Assembly: GCA_947488765.1 (NCBI GenBank)
Contig: CANLAE010000007.1
Span: 62,001-126,000 of the forward strand
DNA: 64,000 nucleotides
From: Chitinophagaceae bacterium
Lineage (GTDB): Bacteria > Bacteroidota > Bacteroidia > Chitinophagales > Chitinophagaceae
Direction of reading: 5' to 3'
Position numbers and translations under genes: made by a program. The notes below the pieces were generated by a model. That model saw only the letters and a program-made list of their open reading frames with translations. It searched no databases and had not been told where the DNA came from. Of this stretch, positions 10,051 to 19,573 are shown one piece after another (position 1 is the stretch's first letter; every line of letters begins with the position of its first letter).

Positions 10051-10641
10051 TTATTTACGCTTATTAATTTCATCTCTGATAGTAATTGCTTTCATGTAGT
10101 CCTCATGTTCTAGTACATCATTTAATAATTCCTGCAATTCTTCTAAAGTTTTGGTTTTTAAATCGTGTCCGTTGCCTGCATTTTCTTCAATGCCAATAGC
10201 ATCAGTATTTTTCTTTTTCTCAGAAGTATCTTCTTCTTTTAAAATACCTGCACTTTCAATAATGTGTTCATAAGTATAAATTGGGCATCCAAACCGAACA
10301 GCAAGTGCTAGCGCATCACTCGTTCTGCTGTCTATTTCTACTGTATCATTTTCTGTATAACATAATAATTTACTGAAAAAAATACCTTCCTGTAAATCGC
10401 TGATAATAATTTCTTGAAGGTTAATATTGAACGCATTCATGAAATTTTTCATCAAATCATGTGTTAATGGGCGGCTAGGTTGCATTCTTTCCAATGCTAC
10501 TGCAATAGCCTGTGCTTCAAATCCACCAATAACTATGGGTAATCTTCTCAATCCATTTGTTTCTACCAATACTACCGCATATGAATGCGTTTGAGTAATA
10601 CTGTGACTTAGGGCTAATATTTCTAATTCAATTTTCTTCAT
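10051..10641 (-). CDS. Bifunctional nuclease family protein with C-terminal UVR motif
   Basis: A 196-residue cytosolic protein. Residues 1 to about 130 match the bifunctional nuclease (DUF151, BFN) fold: opening KKIELEILALSHS, PIVIGGFEAQAIA, the RPLTHDLM segment, and EIDSRTSDALALAVRFGCPIY. A polar linker (about 135-160) precedes a UvrB/UvrC-type coiled pair, LQELLNDVLEHEDYMKAITIRDEI, at the C-terminus. The combination of BFN and UVR domains is common in Bacteroidota. DNase and RNase activity is described for plant relatives; the bacterial role is not settled. It is transcribed away from the type IX cargo gene across a 312-base AT-rich gap. Confidence 0.88.
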   Translation of the reverse strand: MKKIELEILALSHSITQTHSYAVVLVETNGLRRLPIVIGGFEAQAIAVALERMQPSRPLTHDLMKNFMNAFNINLQEIIISDLQEGIFFSKLLCYTENDTVEIDSRTSDALALAVRFGCPIYTYEHIIESAGILKEEDTSEKKKNTDAIGIEENAGNGHDLKTKTLEELQELLNDVLEHEDYMKAITIRDEINKRK

Positions 10642-10953
10642 AAATTTTTACAAGAAGTATATTTAATAATACTACAACAAAAGTAAGGGCTATTCCTTAT
10701 TTGCTGATAAGCTGAGTATTAATTTTCTATTCAATTAAACACCAACTACTTTTTAAGTCTTTTATTTATTAGATTTTAAGTCTAATTATAAAATGAAACT
10801 TCAAGTTAGTAATACTGATTCAATGATTTTTTTATTTTAATTAAAAAAGTATCAGCCAGTATTCTGATAGTTGTCATTTTATTATCAAACTTAATTCAAT
10901 CAAATCATTTAAATAATAAAATATAATTACTATTTTTGACGAAATCAAACATC
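10642..10953. other. Divergent intergenic region, AT-rich
   Basis: This 312-base stretch separates the minus-strand nuclease gene from the plus-strand type IX cargo gene. It has no convincing coding frame, tRNA or strong hairpin. Short near-repeats built on TTTTAAGTCT occur at about 10753-10783. The only recognisable signal is a promoter-like element next to the plus-strand gene, listed separately. Confidence 0.6.
10908..10938 (+). promoter_or_regulatory. Bacteroidota-type promoter for the type IX cargo gene
   Basis: TTTA (10908-10911), a 19-base spacer, then TATTTTTG (10931-10938) fits the Bacteroidota primary-sigma consensus TTTG-N19-21-TAnnTTTG with one mismatch in the -33 box. Transcription would begin about 10 bases before the ATG at 10954. 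The TTG within the -7 box is in frame with the gene and could be mistaken for a start codon. Confidence 0.5.
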
Positions 10954-12246
10954 ATGAAATCATTTTCGACATTAGTTTTCTTTGTTTTTTTATCCTTATC
11001 AACATTCGCACAAGGCTTATTTTTTGAAACTTTTAATTATGGCACTAACCCAGGTTCAATCATTTCTTTGTCTGGTGGAAAATGGTTAGAAAATACGAAT
11101 GCATCAACTACAAATATTATTCAATACAATCCGGCTGGCAGTTTGTTGTTTCCAAATTGTAATGCTGCAGGTGGCAGGTTAAGTATTCTTAATAACGGAC
11201 AGGATATTACCGCTGCCTTATCAAGAAGTGTGACATCAAATAATGTTTATGCAGCATTTTTAGTCAATTTTTCTGCTGCCCAAGTTACTACTACTGGAGG
11301 TGGGGATTATTTTTTTCATTTTATGCCTACTACAACAACAAATACTTTTATAGGCAGAGTGTTTGTAAAACTAAATGGTAGTAGTATCAATTTTGGATTG
11401 ATGAAAAATAATGGTGGTACAACCCCCTATTCAACAAATGGATATCTATTAAATACTACTTATTGTCTAGTATTAAAATATACATTCAACCCAGAATTAT
11501 CAAACAATGATGTTGTCACTTTATATGTGTTTGACTCTACAAATGGAATACCTGCGTCTGAACCACTTAGCAACGAATTATCTATAAATGCAAATACTGA
11601 TGCAACTGCAATCGGTGCAATTGCAGTTCGTCAAGGTAGTGCAACAGCAGCTCCTACAGCTGATATTGATAATATTATTGTAGATACCACTTGGCCCAAT
11701 ATGGTTTCACTACTTCCAATAAAATTAAAGTCATTTAATAGCTCATATAAAAACAATACAGTTACATTAAATTGGCATTCTATTTATGAAAACAACTTTG
11801 ATTTCTATCAATTAGAAAAAAGTTCAGATGCCAATCAGTTTACTACAATTGCCACAATCAAAGGAAAATCAATGAATGGAAATGCTGCTGATTATAGTTT
11901 TACTGATGTTTCAGTGCTAAAAGACAAACAATACTATCGTTTAAAAATGGTGAATAAAGATGGCAGTTTTACTTATAGCCAAGTAATAACTTCAAGCTCA
12001 AAGTCTTCATTAGAAATAAGTTTATATCCAAACCCTGTAAATAACTTATTGATAGTTACACACCCACAACTTTCCGAAACAGGAACTCTACAAATATTTA
12101 ACCAAGAAGGTAAATTGGTAAAATCTGCAAGTACTCAAAAAGGTACTGCACAAACTACTGTTGATGTTGAATCACTTAACAAAGGGGCTTATGCATTATA
12201 CTTTTTAGTAAACGGAAATTCGAGTGTATTGAAGTTTGTGAAATAA
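10954..12246 (+). CDS. Secreted protein with type IX secretion C-terminal sorting domain
   Basis: A 430-residue secreted protein. I chose ATG at 10954 because it places a clean signal peptide (MKSFSTLVFFVFLSLSTFAQ) at the N-terminus; an upstream in-frame TTG belongs to a promoter-like element. Residues about 20-245 are beta-rich and resemble a lectin/LamG-like jelly roll without a named catalytic motif. A fibronectin-like segment follows (LPIKLKSFNSSYKNNTVTLNW). The last 75 residues form a type A sorting domain: SLYPNPVNNLLIV, then LNKGAYALYF, ending VLKFVK. Such domains direct cargo through the Por secretion system to the cell surface or medium. The ligand or substrate cannot be told. Confidence 0.85.
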   Translation: MKSFSTLVFFVFLSLSTFAQGLFFETFNYGTNPGSIISLSGGKWLENTNASTTNIIQYNPAGSLLFPNCNAAGGRLSILNNGQDITAALSRSVTSNNVYAAFLVNFSAAQVTTTGGGDYFFHFMPTTTTNTFIGRVFVKLNGSSINFGLMKNNGGTTPYSTNGYLLNTTYCLVLKYTFNPELSNNDVVTLYVFDSTNGIPASEPLSNELSINANTDATAIGAIAVRQGSATAAPTADIDNIIVDTTWPNMVSLLPIKLKSFNSSYKNNTVTLNWHSIYENNFDFYQLEKSSDANQFTTIATIKGKSMNGNAADYSFTDVSVLKDKQYYRLKMVNKDGSFTYSQVITSSSKSSLEISLYPNPVNNLLIVTHPQLSETGTLQIFNQEGKLVKSASTQKGTAQTTVDVESLNKGAYALYFLVNGNSSVLKFVK

Positions 12247-12256
12247 GCAAACACAA

Positions 12257-12631
12257 CTAAGCACTTTGGTTATTTAATTTGTTTTGGTATATGTATGAAA
12301 CAATTAAAATTGCAAATACAACTAATGGAAAAAATGTTTGTCCGTTGTTGATGCCATCAACTGCTGCATGACTGATTGCAGCGAATAAAAAATCAAATGC
12401 GAAGCCTGCATAGGCCCATTCTTTAACTTTTTTAGGAACTTGTGGAAATACTAATGCCAAAGCACCTAAAACCTTAAAAACAACCAATGCATTTCCAAAA
12501 TACAAAGGATAACCCAAATGTCTAATTCCTTCTTTAGCCAACTCTGTTTGTGAAGTTAAAGCTGGCATTACTCCTTCCATTAAAGCGATGATAATTGTTG
12601 CTGTCCAAAAAATTATTGTATCTTTTTTCAT
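12257..12631 (-). CDS. DoxX-like small membrane protein
   Basis: A 124-residue integral membrane protein with about four hydrophobic helices. It carries the DoxX-family pattern ALTSQTELAKEGIRHLGYPLYFGNALVVFKVLGALAL in the first half, shown here as ALTSQTELAKEG then IRHLGYPLYFG, followed by EWAYAGFAFDFLFAAISH and a last helix ending KLNNQSA. The DoxX superfamily is linked to membrane redox and quinone chemistry in some organisms, but most members, including this subgroup, have no assigned reaction. It is convergent with the type IX cargo gene (10 bases apart) and lies downstream of hutU on the same strand. Confidence 0.8.
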   Translation of the reverse strand: MKKDTIIFWTATIIIALMEGVMPALTSQTELAKEGIRHLGYPLYFGNALVVFKVLGALALVFPQVPKKVKEWAYAGFAFDFLFAAISHAAVDGINNGQTFFPLVVFAILIVSYIYQNKLNNQSA

Positions 12632-12755
12632 TTTTTAAAAATTACAATTTTTCCAACTTAATATTTATACAGTTTGATTGTGCCTTACTAAACTATTGTT
12701 TGTATTTATCATTGAATTGCAAAATAGGAATCTTTTTTTTCATAACAAATCATTC

Positions 12756-14426
12756 CTAACCCAATCTTTCTTTAATATCCAATCCATTCTTGCGCAAAGT
12801 ATCCAATGCCGTATCATAACCTGCATCTGCATGTCGTATTACTCCCATTCCAGGGTCGTTGCGTAATACACGGCTCAATCTTTTTGCTGCAGCTTCTGTT
12901 CCATCTGCAACAATCACCATACCTGCATGTATGCTATAACCCATACCAACGCCTCCTCCATGGTGTAGGCTAACCCAACTTGCGCCACCTGCCGTATTCA
13001 CCAATGCATTTAATACAGGCCAATCAGCTACTGCATCGCTGCCATCTTTCATCGCTTCTGTTTCTCTGTTAGGACTTGCAACACTTCCGGTATCCAAATG
13101 GTCTCTACCTATTACAATTGGTGCTTTTACTTTTCCTTGTTTTACCAGTTCATTAAATGCCAACCCTGCTTTTTCTCTTTCGCCTTGTCCCAACCAACAA
13201 ATACGTGCCGGTAAACCTTGAAATGCAATTTTTTCTTTTGCCATTTTCATCCATCGAATCATGCCTTTGTTTTCGGGAAATAAATTCACAATCACTTCAT
13301 CTGTAACAGCAATATCATCAGGGTCGCCACTTAAAGCAGCCCATCTAAAAGGGCCTTTGCCTTCACAAAAAAGTGGTCTGATATAAGCCGGCACAAAACC
13401 AGGAAAATCAAACGCATTTGTCAATCCATGTTCCTGTGCCCTTGCTCTTAAATTGTTGCCATAGTCAAATGTTACAGCTCCTTTCTTTTGCAATTCAATC
13501 ATCAATTCTACATGCAAACGCATAGAGTCGTAACTCAATTGTGTATAATGTTCAGGATTTGTTTTTCTTAAAATATTTGCTTCTTCATTACTTAGTTTAT
13601 GTGGTATATAACCAATCAATGGATCGTGTGCTGATGTTTGATCTGTGAGCGTATCAGGAATAATATTTCTTTCCAACAACCTTTCTAATAACTGTACTGC
13701 ATTGCATAAAATACCAATACTTTTTCCAATGCCTTGGCTTTTTAGTTCCAGACTTCTATCAATTGCAGCATCAATCTCTGTGAATTTTTCATCAAGGTAT
13801 TTTGTTTCCAATCGTTTGTCAATACGCCATTCTTCTACCTCAGCAATCAATGCTACGCCACCATTCATGGTAATTGCCAAAGGTTGTGCACCGCCCATAC
13901 CACCTAGTCCTGCGGTAACATTTAATGTTCCTTGTAATGAACCTCCAAAATGTTTATCTGCTGCTGCAGCATAGGTTTCGTAGGTACCTTGCACAATCCC
14001 TTGCGAGCCAATGTAAATCCAACTGCCGGCTGTCATTTGTCCGTACATCATCAAACCTTTCTTTTCCAATTCAGTAAAATGTTCCCATGTAGCCCATTTT
14101 GGAACGAGTTGTGAATTGCTGATTAATACCCTTGGTGCATCAATATGTGTTTGTAAAATACCAACCGGTTTGCCGCTTTGAATTAATAATGTTTCATCAT
14201 CATTCAAATCTTTTAAAGCCTTTATAATTAAATCCAATGCTTCAAAATTTCTTGCAGCTTTTCCTCTGCCACCATATACAATTAAATCATCCGGACGTTC
14301 GGCAACTTCCGGATCGAGGTTGTTTAGTAACATTCTTAATGCAGCTTCCTGAATCCATCCTTTACAATTAAGAGTTGAACCTATTGGCGTTTTGTATTTT
14401 ACAGCATCATATTTTCTTGCAATCAT
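12756..14426 (-). CDS. hutU: Urocanate hydratase
   Basis: NAD-dependent enzyme of histidine breakdown that converts urocanate to 4-imidazolone-5-propanoate. The 556 residues match the family length. Conserved blocks are [10 protein letters not shown] (51-60), [19 protein letters not shown] (132-150), the Gly-rich NAD site [12 protein letters not shown] (171-182) and [11 protein letters not shown], in which Cys410 falls on the number of the catalytic cysteine of the Pseudomonas enzyme. Histidine lyase (hutH), hutI and hutG are not beside it, which is unusual because hut genes often cluster; they may be elsewhere in the genome. Downstream is a DoxX-like gene and upstream a TPR protein gene, both on the same strand. 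Confidence 0.96.
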   Translation of the reverse strand: MIARKYDAVKYKTPIGSTLNCKGWIQEAALRMLLNNLDPEVAERPDDLIVYGGRGKAARNFEALDLIIKALKDLNDDETLLIQSGKPVGILQTHIDAPRVLISNSQLVPKWATWEHFTELEKKGLMMYGQMTAGSWIYIGSQGIVQGTYETYAAAADKHFGGSLQGTLNVTAGLGGMGGAQPLAITMNGGVALIAEVEEWRIDKRLETKYLDEKFTEIDAAIDRSLELKSQGIGKSIGILCNAVQLLERLLERNIIPDTLTDQTSAHDPLIGYIPHKLSNEEANILRKTNPEHYTQLSYDSMRLHVELMIELQKKGAVTFDYGNNLRARAQEHGLTNAFDFPGFVPAYIRPLFCEGKGPFRWAALSGDPDDIAVTDEVIVNLFPENKGMIRWMKMAKEKIAFQGLPARICWLGQGEREKAGLAFNELVKQGKVKAPIVIGRDHLDTGSVASPNRETEAMKDGSDAVADWPVLNALVNTAGGASWVSLHHGGGVGMGYSIHAGMVIVADGTEAAAKRLSRVLRNDPGMGVIRHADAGYDTALDTLRKNGLDIKERLG

Positions 14427-14451
14427 TGTAATATTTTTTATAATTAATGCA

Positions 14452-14769
14452 CTAATATATTAAATCTTCATAAGCCATTTGTAATTCATTGTAAGCATGA
14501 TTGTCTTTCAATTTTTTGGCAACTTCCATTCCTTGTTCATACCATTTGATAGCCGCTTCAATATCCTTTAATCGTTCTAATAATTTTGCCAAATGATAAT
14601 AAGAACCTACATAATCAGGACTTTCATGCAAGATTGCTTCAAATAATTTTCTGGCACCTTCGTCATCACTTGTTTTGATGTATTCTAATGCTAGTGCATG
14701 CCTTAAAAAATTATCATTAGGATTACTCTTCAAAAATTCCTTGATAGTTTCAATTCTTTGCATACGCAA
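14452..14769 (-). CDS. Small tetratricopeptide-repeat protein
   Basis: A 105-residue all-helical protein with no signal peptide. Two to three TPR units are visible: [20 protein letters not shown], then [20 protein letters not shown] followed by [16 protein letters not shown] domains are protein-binding scaffolds, so a partner role is likely, but none is indicated. The gene starts 53 bases before the divergently transcribed tRNA nucleotidyltransferase start and ends 25 bases before hutU on the same strand. It may be co-transcribed with hutU, though a functional link is not expected. Confidence 0.78.
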   Translation of the reverse strand: MRMQRIETIKEFLKSNPNDNFLRHALALEYIKTSDDEGARKLFEAILHESPDYVGSYYHLAKLLERLKDIEAAIKWYEQGMEVAKKLKDNHAYNELQMAYEDLIY

Positions 14770-14822
14770 ATGTAATGGCTGAGTGAAAAATAAAGTAAGA
14801 ATGGTGATTATATTTGCAGAAC

Positions 14823-16283
14823 ATGGATATTAATTGCAGCGAAATAGAATTGATGATTTTTGATAAAATAGCTCAATCGGCTAAGAATTTACAATTACCG
14901 GTATTTTTAATTGGTGGTTTTGTGCGTGATAAAATCATTGGACGACCCACGAAAGATGCGGATATTGTTTGTCTTGGTGATGGCATTGCATTGGCTCATT
15001 CGGTGGCAGAAAAATTTACTCCAAAACCGTATGTAGCCTATTTTAAAAATTTTGGAACTGCTCAAATTAAAATAAATCTTTCAACCTTGAAAGGTTTTAA
15101 ATCAATAGATGGAGAAGATGATTTTTTTGAAGTGGAATTTGTAGGTGCAAGAAAAGAAAGCTATAACTATGATAGCCGAAATCCACTTGTAGAACCTGGA
15201 TCAATTGAAGATGATCAAAACAGAAGAGACTTTACTATTAATGCTTTGGCAATTTCGCTCAATGCAAATAATTACGGAAAATTAATTGACCCATTTAATG
15301 GGGTTATAGATATTGAAAATAAAATTATTCAAACGCCATTGGCGCCCGCACAAACTTTTAGTGATGATCCTTTGAGAATGATGCGTGCTATACGTTTTGC
15401 CACACAATTGAATTTTGAAATATCAGAAAATACGTTTCAGGCGATTATTGATAATGCGAAACGAATTAAAATTATTTCGCAAGAAAGAATTACTGATGAG
15501 TTGAACAAAATTATGTTATCTGATAAGCCTTCAATCGGTTGGGATTTGTTAAGCAAAACTGGATTGTTGCAAATTATATTTCCACCTATGATGGCATTAC
15601 ATGGAGCGGAATATGTAGATGGAAAAGGGCATAAAGATAATTTTTACCATACGCTCCAAGTATTGGATAATATTTCTAAAAACACCAATGATTTGTGGTT
15701 GCGTTGGGCTGCTTTATTACATGATATTGGAAAGCCAAATACCAAACGATTTGAAGAAGGTCATGGCTGGACATTTCATGGTCATGAAGTAGTGGGAGCG
15801 AGGATGGTTCCTAAAATTTTCAATCAATTAAAGTTGCCTTTGAATGAGAAAATGAAATTGGTACAAAAATTGGTAGAATTACATTTGCGTCCTATTTCGC
15901 TTACAAAAGAAAATATTACGGATAGTGCGATACGTCGATTATTATTTGATGCCGGAGAAGATATTGATGGACTGATGCTTTTGTGTGAGGCAGATATAAC
16001 CAGTAAAAACAAACAAAAAGTTATCCGATACTTACAAAATTTTGAACTGGTAAGAGAACGCATGAAAGAGGTTGAAGGAAAAGACCATTTGCGCAACTGG
16101 CAACCCCCTATTACCGGTGAATTAATTATGCAAATTTTTGGCTTGACTCCGAGTAAAGAAGTAGGCAAAATTAAAGATGCAATAAGAGAAGCGATATTAG
16201 ATGGTTTAATTGAAAATAATTATGAAGCCGCCTATCAATTCATGTTGATAAAAGGCAAAGAATTAAACTTATCACCATTGTAA
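14823..16283 (+). CDS. cca: CCA tRNA nucleotidyltransferase with HD domain
   Basis: Class II nucleotidyltransferase that builds or repairs the 3' CCA of tRNA; 486 residues. The head domain has GGFVRD (31-36) with the metal-binding pair D45 and D47 in KDADIV, followed by the [11 protein letters not shown] block near residue 135 and the [16 protein letters not shown] neck motif. From about residue 280 there is an HD phosphohydrolase-type domain ([19 protein letters not shown], then FHGHEVVG), as in many bacterial homologues. I start at ATG 14823; the in-frame TTG nine bases earlier lies inside TATATTTG (14809-14816), a perfect -7 promoter box. If that box is used, the transcript is nearly leaderless. 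Confidence 0.93.
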   Translation: MDINCSEIELMIFDKIAQSAKNLQLPVFLIGGFVRDKIIGRPTKDADIVCLGDGIALAHSVAEKFTPKPYVAYFKNFGTAQIKINLSTLKGFKSIDGEDDFFEVEFVGARKESYNYDSRNPLVEPGSIEDDQNRRDFTINALAISLNANNYGKLIDPFNGVIDIENKIIQTPLAPAQTFSDDPLRMMRAIRFATQLNFEISENTFQAIIDNAKRIKIISQERITDELNKIMLSDKPSIGWDLLSKTGLLQIIFPPMMALHGAEYVDGKGHKDNFYHTLQVLDNISKNTNDLWLRWAALLHDIGKPNTKRFEEGHGWTFHGHEVVGARMVPKIFNQLKLPLNEKMKLVQKLVELHLRPISLTKENITDSAIRRLLFDAGEDIDGLMLLCEADITSKNKQKVIRYLQNFELVRERMKEVEGKDHLRNWQPPITGELIMQIFGLTPSKEVGKIKDAIREAILDGLIENNYEAAYQFMLIKGKELNLSPL

Positions 16284-16364
16284 TTATTTTGTTACTTTGA
16301 ACTTATTTTAATTGATTAGAACTTTGTTTTCAGATTTATTATAGTAAATATTCAACTAATTTTC

Positions 16365-16931
16365 ATGGCAGTATTAAAATTCAGGGTTTATTTAGAAGAA
16401 GATGATGCAGTATATCGTGATATTGTTATCAAGCACAATCAAATATTTGTAGAGTTTCATCATGCTATTTTAAAGGCATACGAATTTGATAATAAGCATC
16501 AAGCAACTTTTTTTAGAAGCAATGATAATTGGCAAAGAGGTAGAGAAATTAGTTTTGAAGTTTATGAAAAGCAATATGCTGCACCGCCATTATTAATGCA
16601 TGAAACAACCATTGCAAGTGAAATAAAATACACCAATCAGAAATTTATTTATGTATATGATTTTACTAAAAACTGGGTTTTTTTAATAGAACTGATTCAT
16701 GTTAGTAAAGAAGAAAGTGCAAAAATGGACTATCCAATTGTTTCAAGAAAAGAAGGAATTGGACCGCCCCAATATGGAACGAAAAGTTTATTAGGAGATA
16801 AGTTTGCAGACATTGAAGAGAAGTATGACCTGACAGAAGCAACAGATGGTTTTGGAAATGAAGGTGATGATAATGAAGAAAACGAATCTGAAGATAAAGC
16901 CACCGATGAGTTTGGTGAAGCGGAAATTTAA
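16365..16931 (+). CDS. Plasmid pRiA4b ORF-3-like family protein
   Basis: A 188-residue cytosolic protein of the PRiA4_ORF3 (IS1096 TnpR-like) family. Recognisable features are the N-terminal KFRVYLEEDDAVYRDIVI, the central YVYDFTKNWVFLIELI (the family's Y-x-YDF-x-x-x-W motif) and the trailing GIGPPQYG, which corresponds to the usual PPEDxGG. The last 45 residues are strongly acidic (ATDGFGNEGDDNEENESEDK) and probably disordered. Although the family was first seen on a plasmid and as a passenger of an insertion sequence, no transposase or inverted repeats are present here, so it looks like a chromosomal resident. The molecular function is not known. Confidence 0.8.
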   Translation: MAVLKFRVYLEEDDAVYRDIVIKHNQIFVEFHHAILKAYEFDNKHQATFFRSNDNWQRGREISFEVYEKQYAAPPLLMHETTIASEIKYTNQKFIYVYDFTKNWVFLIELIHVSKEESAKMDYPIVSRKEGIGPPQYGTKSLLGDKFADIEEKYDLTEATDGFGNEGDDNEENESEDKATDEFGEAEI

Positions 16932-16978
16932 TTGGTAGGAGACAATTCTTATTTGTCAAACACCTTTAGAATTAGATA

Positions 16979-17010
16979 TCAAGAAGATCTTAAGTTTTAA
17001 GATTTCTTGA
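16979..17010. other. Long hairpin between the pRiA4b ORF-3-like gene and miaA
   Basis: Inverted repeat TCAAGAAGATCTTAA (16979-16993) / TTAAGATTTCTTGA (16997-17010): a 14-bp stem with one bulged G and a 3-base loop. It is followed by AATAAAAAAA rather than a T tract, so as a plus-strand terminator it is atypical. It could equally be a 5' element or protein site for miaA, whose start lies 46 bases downstream. Confidence 0.5.
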
Positions 17011-17055
17011 AATAAAAAAATATTTATAGAACTCGTTTCTTAATTTTCAATCATT

Positions 17056-17970
17056 GTGTCCGACAAAAAAAATACTATTGTCATTGTATGCGGACCTACA
17101 GCTGTAGGTAAAACCGCTATAGCTATTAAGTTGGCAAAATACTTCAATACACAAATAATTTCTGCGGATAGCAGACAATGTTTCAATGAATTAAACATTG
17201 GTGTTGCAAAACCTTCTCTTGATGAATTAAATTCAGCAACCCATCATTTTATTAATTCACATTCCATTTATGAAAATGTAAATGCAGGTTTTTTTGAAAC
17301 CTATGCGTTGAATGCTGCAAATGAAATATTTCTGCACAACAATATTGCTGTAATGGTTGGTGGTACTGGATTGTACATCAAATCTTTTTGTGAAGGAATG
17401 GATGCAATGCCAATAATAGATTCCAACATCAGAGAAAAAATTAAACAACAATACGAATCTAATGGTTTGTTGTGGCTGCAAGAACAACTACAATTAAAAG
17501 ACCCTGTTTTTTGGCAAACTGCCGAACAACAAAATCCTCAACGATTAATGCGTGCATTAGAAATTGTAGAAGCCACAGGGCAATCAAATATTTATTTCAG
17601 AAAAGGAGATAAACAGGAACGGAATTTTGATATTATTAAAATTGGATTAACCTTACCAAGAGAAATATTATACACAAGCATCAACAATAGAGTTGATACA
17701 ATGATGGAGCAAGGATTGTTAAAAGAAGTGGAAAATTTAATTCCACATAAATCATTGAATGCATTACAAACAGTAGGTTACAAAGAGTTTTTTAGTTATT
17801 TCGATGGGAACTGTACTTTAGAAAATGCCGTTGAACAGCTTAAAAAAAACACCCGTCATTATGCTAAAAGACAAATGACTTGGTTTAAAAAAGATGAAGC
17901 TGTACAATGGTTTAAGCCGAACGATGTAGAAATGATCATTGGTGAAATAGTTGCAAAAATGGGTAAGTGA
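17056..17970 (+). CDS. miaA: tRNA dimethylallyltransferase
   Basis: Transfers a dimethylallyl group to adenosine 37 of tRNAs that read UNN codons. The 304 residues start with GTG at 17056, giving MSDKKNTIVIVCGPTAVGKTA with the P-loop at residues 13-21. Further family blocks are SADSRQCFNELNIGVAKPS, MVGGTGLYIKSFCEGMD, QNPQRLMRALEIVEATG and the C-terminal NTRHYAKRQMTWFKKD. It uses isoprenoid from the MEP pathway, of which ispE is present in this window. It ends eight bases before the end of the convergent FadL-like gene, with no terminator between them. Assignment is firm; the GTG start is supported by the normal N-terminal length. Confidence 0.95.
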   Translation: MSDKKNTIVIVCGPTAVGKTAIAIKLAKYFNTQIISADSRQCFNELNIGVAKPSLDELNSATHHFINSHSIYENVNAGFFETYALNAANEIFLHNNIAVMVGGTGLYIKSFCEGMDAMPIIDSNIREKIKQQYESNGLLWLQEQLQLKDPVFWQTAEQQNPQRLMRALEIVEATGQSNIYFRKGDKQERNFDIIKIGLTLPREILYTSINNRVDTMMEQGLLKEVENLIPHKSLNALQTVGYKEFFSYFDGNCTLENAVEQLKKNTRHYAKRQMTWFKKDEAVQWFKPNDVEMIIGEIVAKMGK

Positions 17971-17978
17971 ATTTCAAT

Positions 17979-19508
17979 TTAAAACTTAAAACCAATCGTC
18001 ATCATTGCATTGCCCAATGTCCCTTTTTGTTCTGCAAAAGTATTTGGTTTGTCATTTAAGCGATAAGCAAAAACAGCATCTTTATTCATGCAATGAGCAT
18101 AAGATAAATCAATGAACATTCCTTTATTTCGATAACCAACACCTGCAGTCGCAATAATTTTATTCGCTTGTAATTCGCTTGCTGCATAAGGACTTCCATA
18201 AAATGCACCACCCAATCTGAACATAAAAACATTAAATTTCAATTCACCACCCAACCTAAAATTTAAGTTGCCTTTGTAATAATCTTTTACTTCATCACTC
18301 ACCATTTTTAAATAATTTTTAGATACAACATCTAATTCATCAGCAGTATAAAATTTTGCACCTCGATAATTTACATATTCAATATCAGCACTAATGAATG
18401 CTCTTTGTTTTCTGGTGTCATTTATTTCTCTAAATACATAGCTAGCGCTAGCTATAGCTCGCCATGGAGTTAAAATGCTGTAGTTTCTAATTCCAGCTTT
18501 ACCGCTGTTTAAATTGTCGCTGCTTTCTGTTTTAATTCCGGCATAACCTTCGGTATTTGCAGTTATTGAAGTGCTGATTTGATCAGTCATTGAGATGATT
18601 TGTGGCGTATGCAATGCAAATCCAATTCGCCAGTAATCCTGTGGCTTATAAATCATTCCAAACTTAGCCCCAATACCCCAGCCTTTACTTGAAAAATTTT
18701 CTTGGTAAGTAAAGCTTTTAAAATCGTTGTTGGAATTGGTTGTAGCATCAGTTTCGCTATAAGTTAATGTTCGTTTATATGAAATTATTGGAATCGTCAT
18801 ACTACCTCCAATGTATAATTTATCTTTCATGTTTCCTGCCAATGCCATGGCAATTTCATGATAACCGCCTCGAGTATTTGAATTGTATTCCTGATTTACA
18901 CCTGTTGAAAGAGGCACTAGGCTTTGGTATCCCAAAACTTGTCCTGCAGCTCCTCTAATTGTATCTATTAAAAACGTTCTGATCGCTAGTGAAGAACCAA
19001 AAATGTAATTGTTTAAAACTGCATTCGTATCTGCATTGTCTCTTGTAATTTCTTCCAAATATTGTTCTGTAAAAGAACTTTGATTGTTGAATCCTTTGAA
19101 CTGAGTATTGTTGTTGTAATTAGCCATTTGATTTACAGAAAGAGAAAAAGCACTGCTCGTAAATTTGCTGTTATCTACACTAGAAGTGCCAATTACAAAA
19201 CCTATTGTTCCATAATTAAAATTATTTTTTTGAGATGATGTATCCTTGCCTCTATAATTGAATTGGTTCTTATTAAAATTCATTCCGGGTGATAAAATGA
19301 ATTCCCTTGTTTTAAATAATCCAATTCCTGCAGGGTTTACATGTGCTGCAGTAATGTCTCCTCCAAGACTTCCCATAACGCCACCAGTTGCCATATTTCT
19401 AGCACTTCCATTGAAGTGAAACCACGCTGTACGTAAGGCTTCATCAGGGGTTTGTGCAAAAATTGAAGTTGTGTAAACAATAAAAATTAGTGTATATAAT
19501 TTCTTCAT
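17979..19508 (-). CDS. OmpP1/FadL-like outer-membrane transport protein
   Basis: A 509-residue outer-membrane beta-barrel. The signal peptide is MKKLYTLIFIVYTTSIFAQ. The mature N-terminus, RTAWFHFNGSARNMATGGVMGSLGGDITAAHVNPAGIG, given here as RTAWFHFNGSARNMATGG and LGGDITAAHVNPAGIG, is the FadL/TodX hatch with its NPAG motif, which plugs the pore in channels for hydrophobic substrates. The rest alternates polar and hydrophobic residues and ends in a C-terminal aromatic strand (MMTIGFKF). The substrate cannot be inferred. An Asn-rich lipoprotein gene lies 65 bases upstream in the same direction, so the two may form an outer-membrane unit. Confidence 0.85.
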   Translation of the reverse strand: MKKLYTLIFIVYTTSIFAQTPDEALRTAWFHFNGSARNMATGGVMGSLGGDITAAHVNPAGIGLFKTREFILSPGMNFNKNQFNYRGKDTSSQKNNFNYGTIGFVIGTSSVDNSKFTSSAFSLSVNQMANYNNNTQFKGFNNQSSFTEQYLEEITRDNADTNAVLNNYIFGSSLAIRTFLIDTIRGAAGQVLGYQSLVPLSTGVNQEYNSNTRGGYHEIAMALAGNMKDKLYIGGSMTIPIISYKRTLTYSETDATTNSNNDFKSFTYQENFSSKGWGIGAKFGMIYKPQDYWRIGFALHTPQIISMTDQISTSITANTEGYAGIKTESSDNLNSGKAGIRNYSILTPWRAIASASYVFREINDTRKQRAFISADIEYVNYRGAKFYTADELDVVSKNYLKMVSDEVKDYYKGNLNFRLGGELKFNVFMFRLGGAFYGSPYAASELQANKIIATAGVGYRNKGMFIDLSYAHCMNKDAVFAYRLNDKPNTFAEQKGTLGNAMMTIGFKF

Positions 19509-19573
19509 GCAATTATTATTTATGTAAAGGATTGGCTTTAGTAATTTGCTTTATTATTTCTTTTAAATAAAGT

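Noticed and set aside
10936-10953. TTG at 10936 as start of the type IX cargo gene
   Set aside because: It gives six extra residues before a clean signal peptide and is part of the promoter-like box TATTTTTG; ATG 10954 is better.
16365-16931. Mobile element around the pRiA4b ORF-3-like gene
   Set aside because: No transposase, terminal inverted repeats or target duplications are visible; flanking genes are housekeeping genes.
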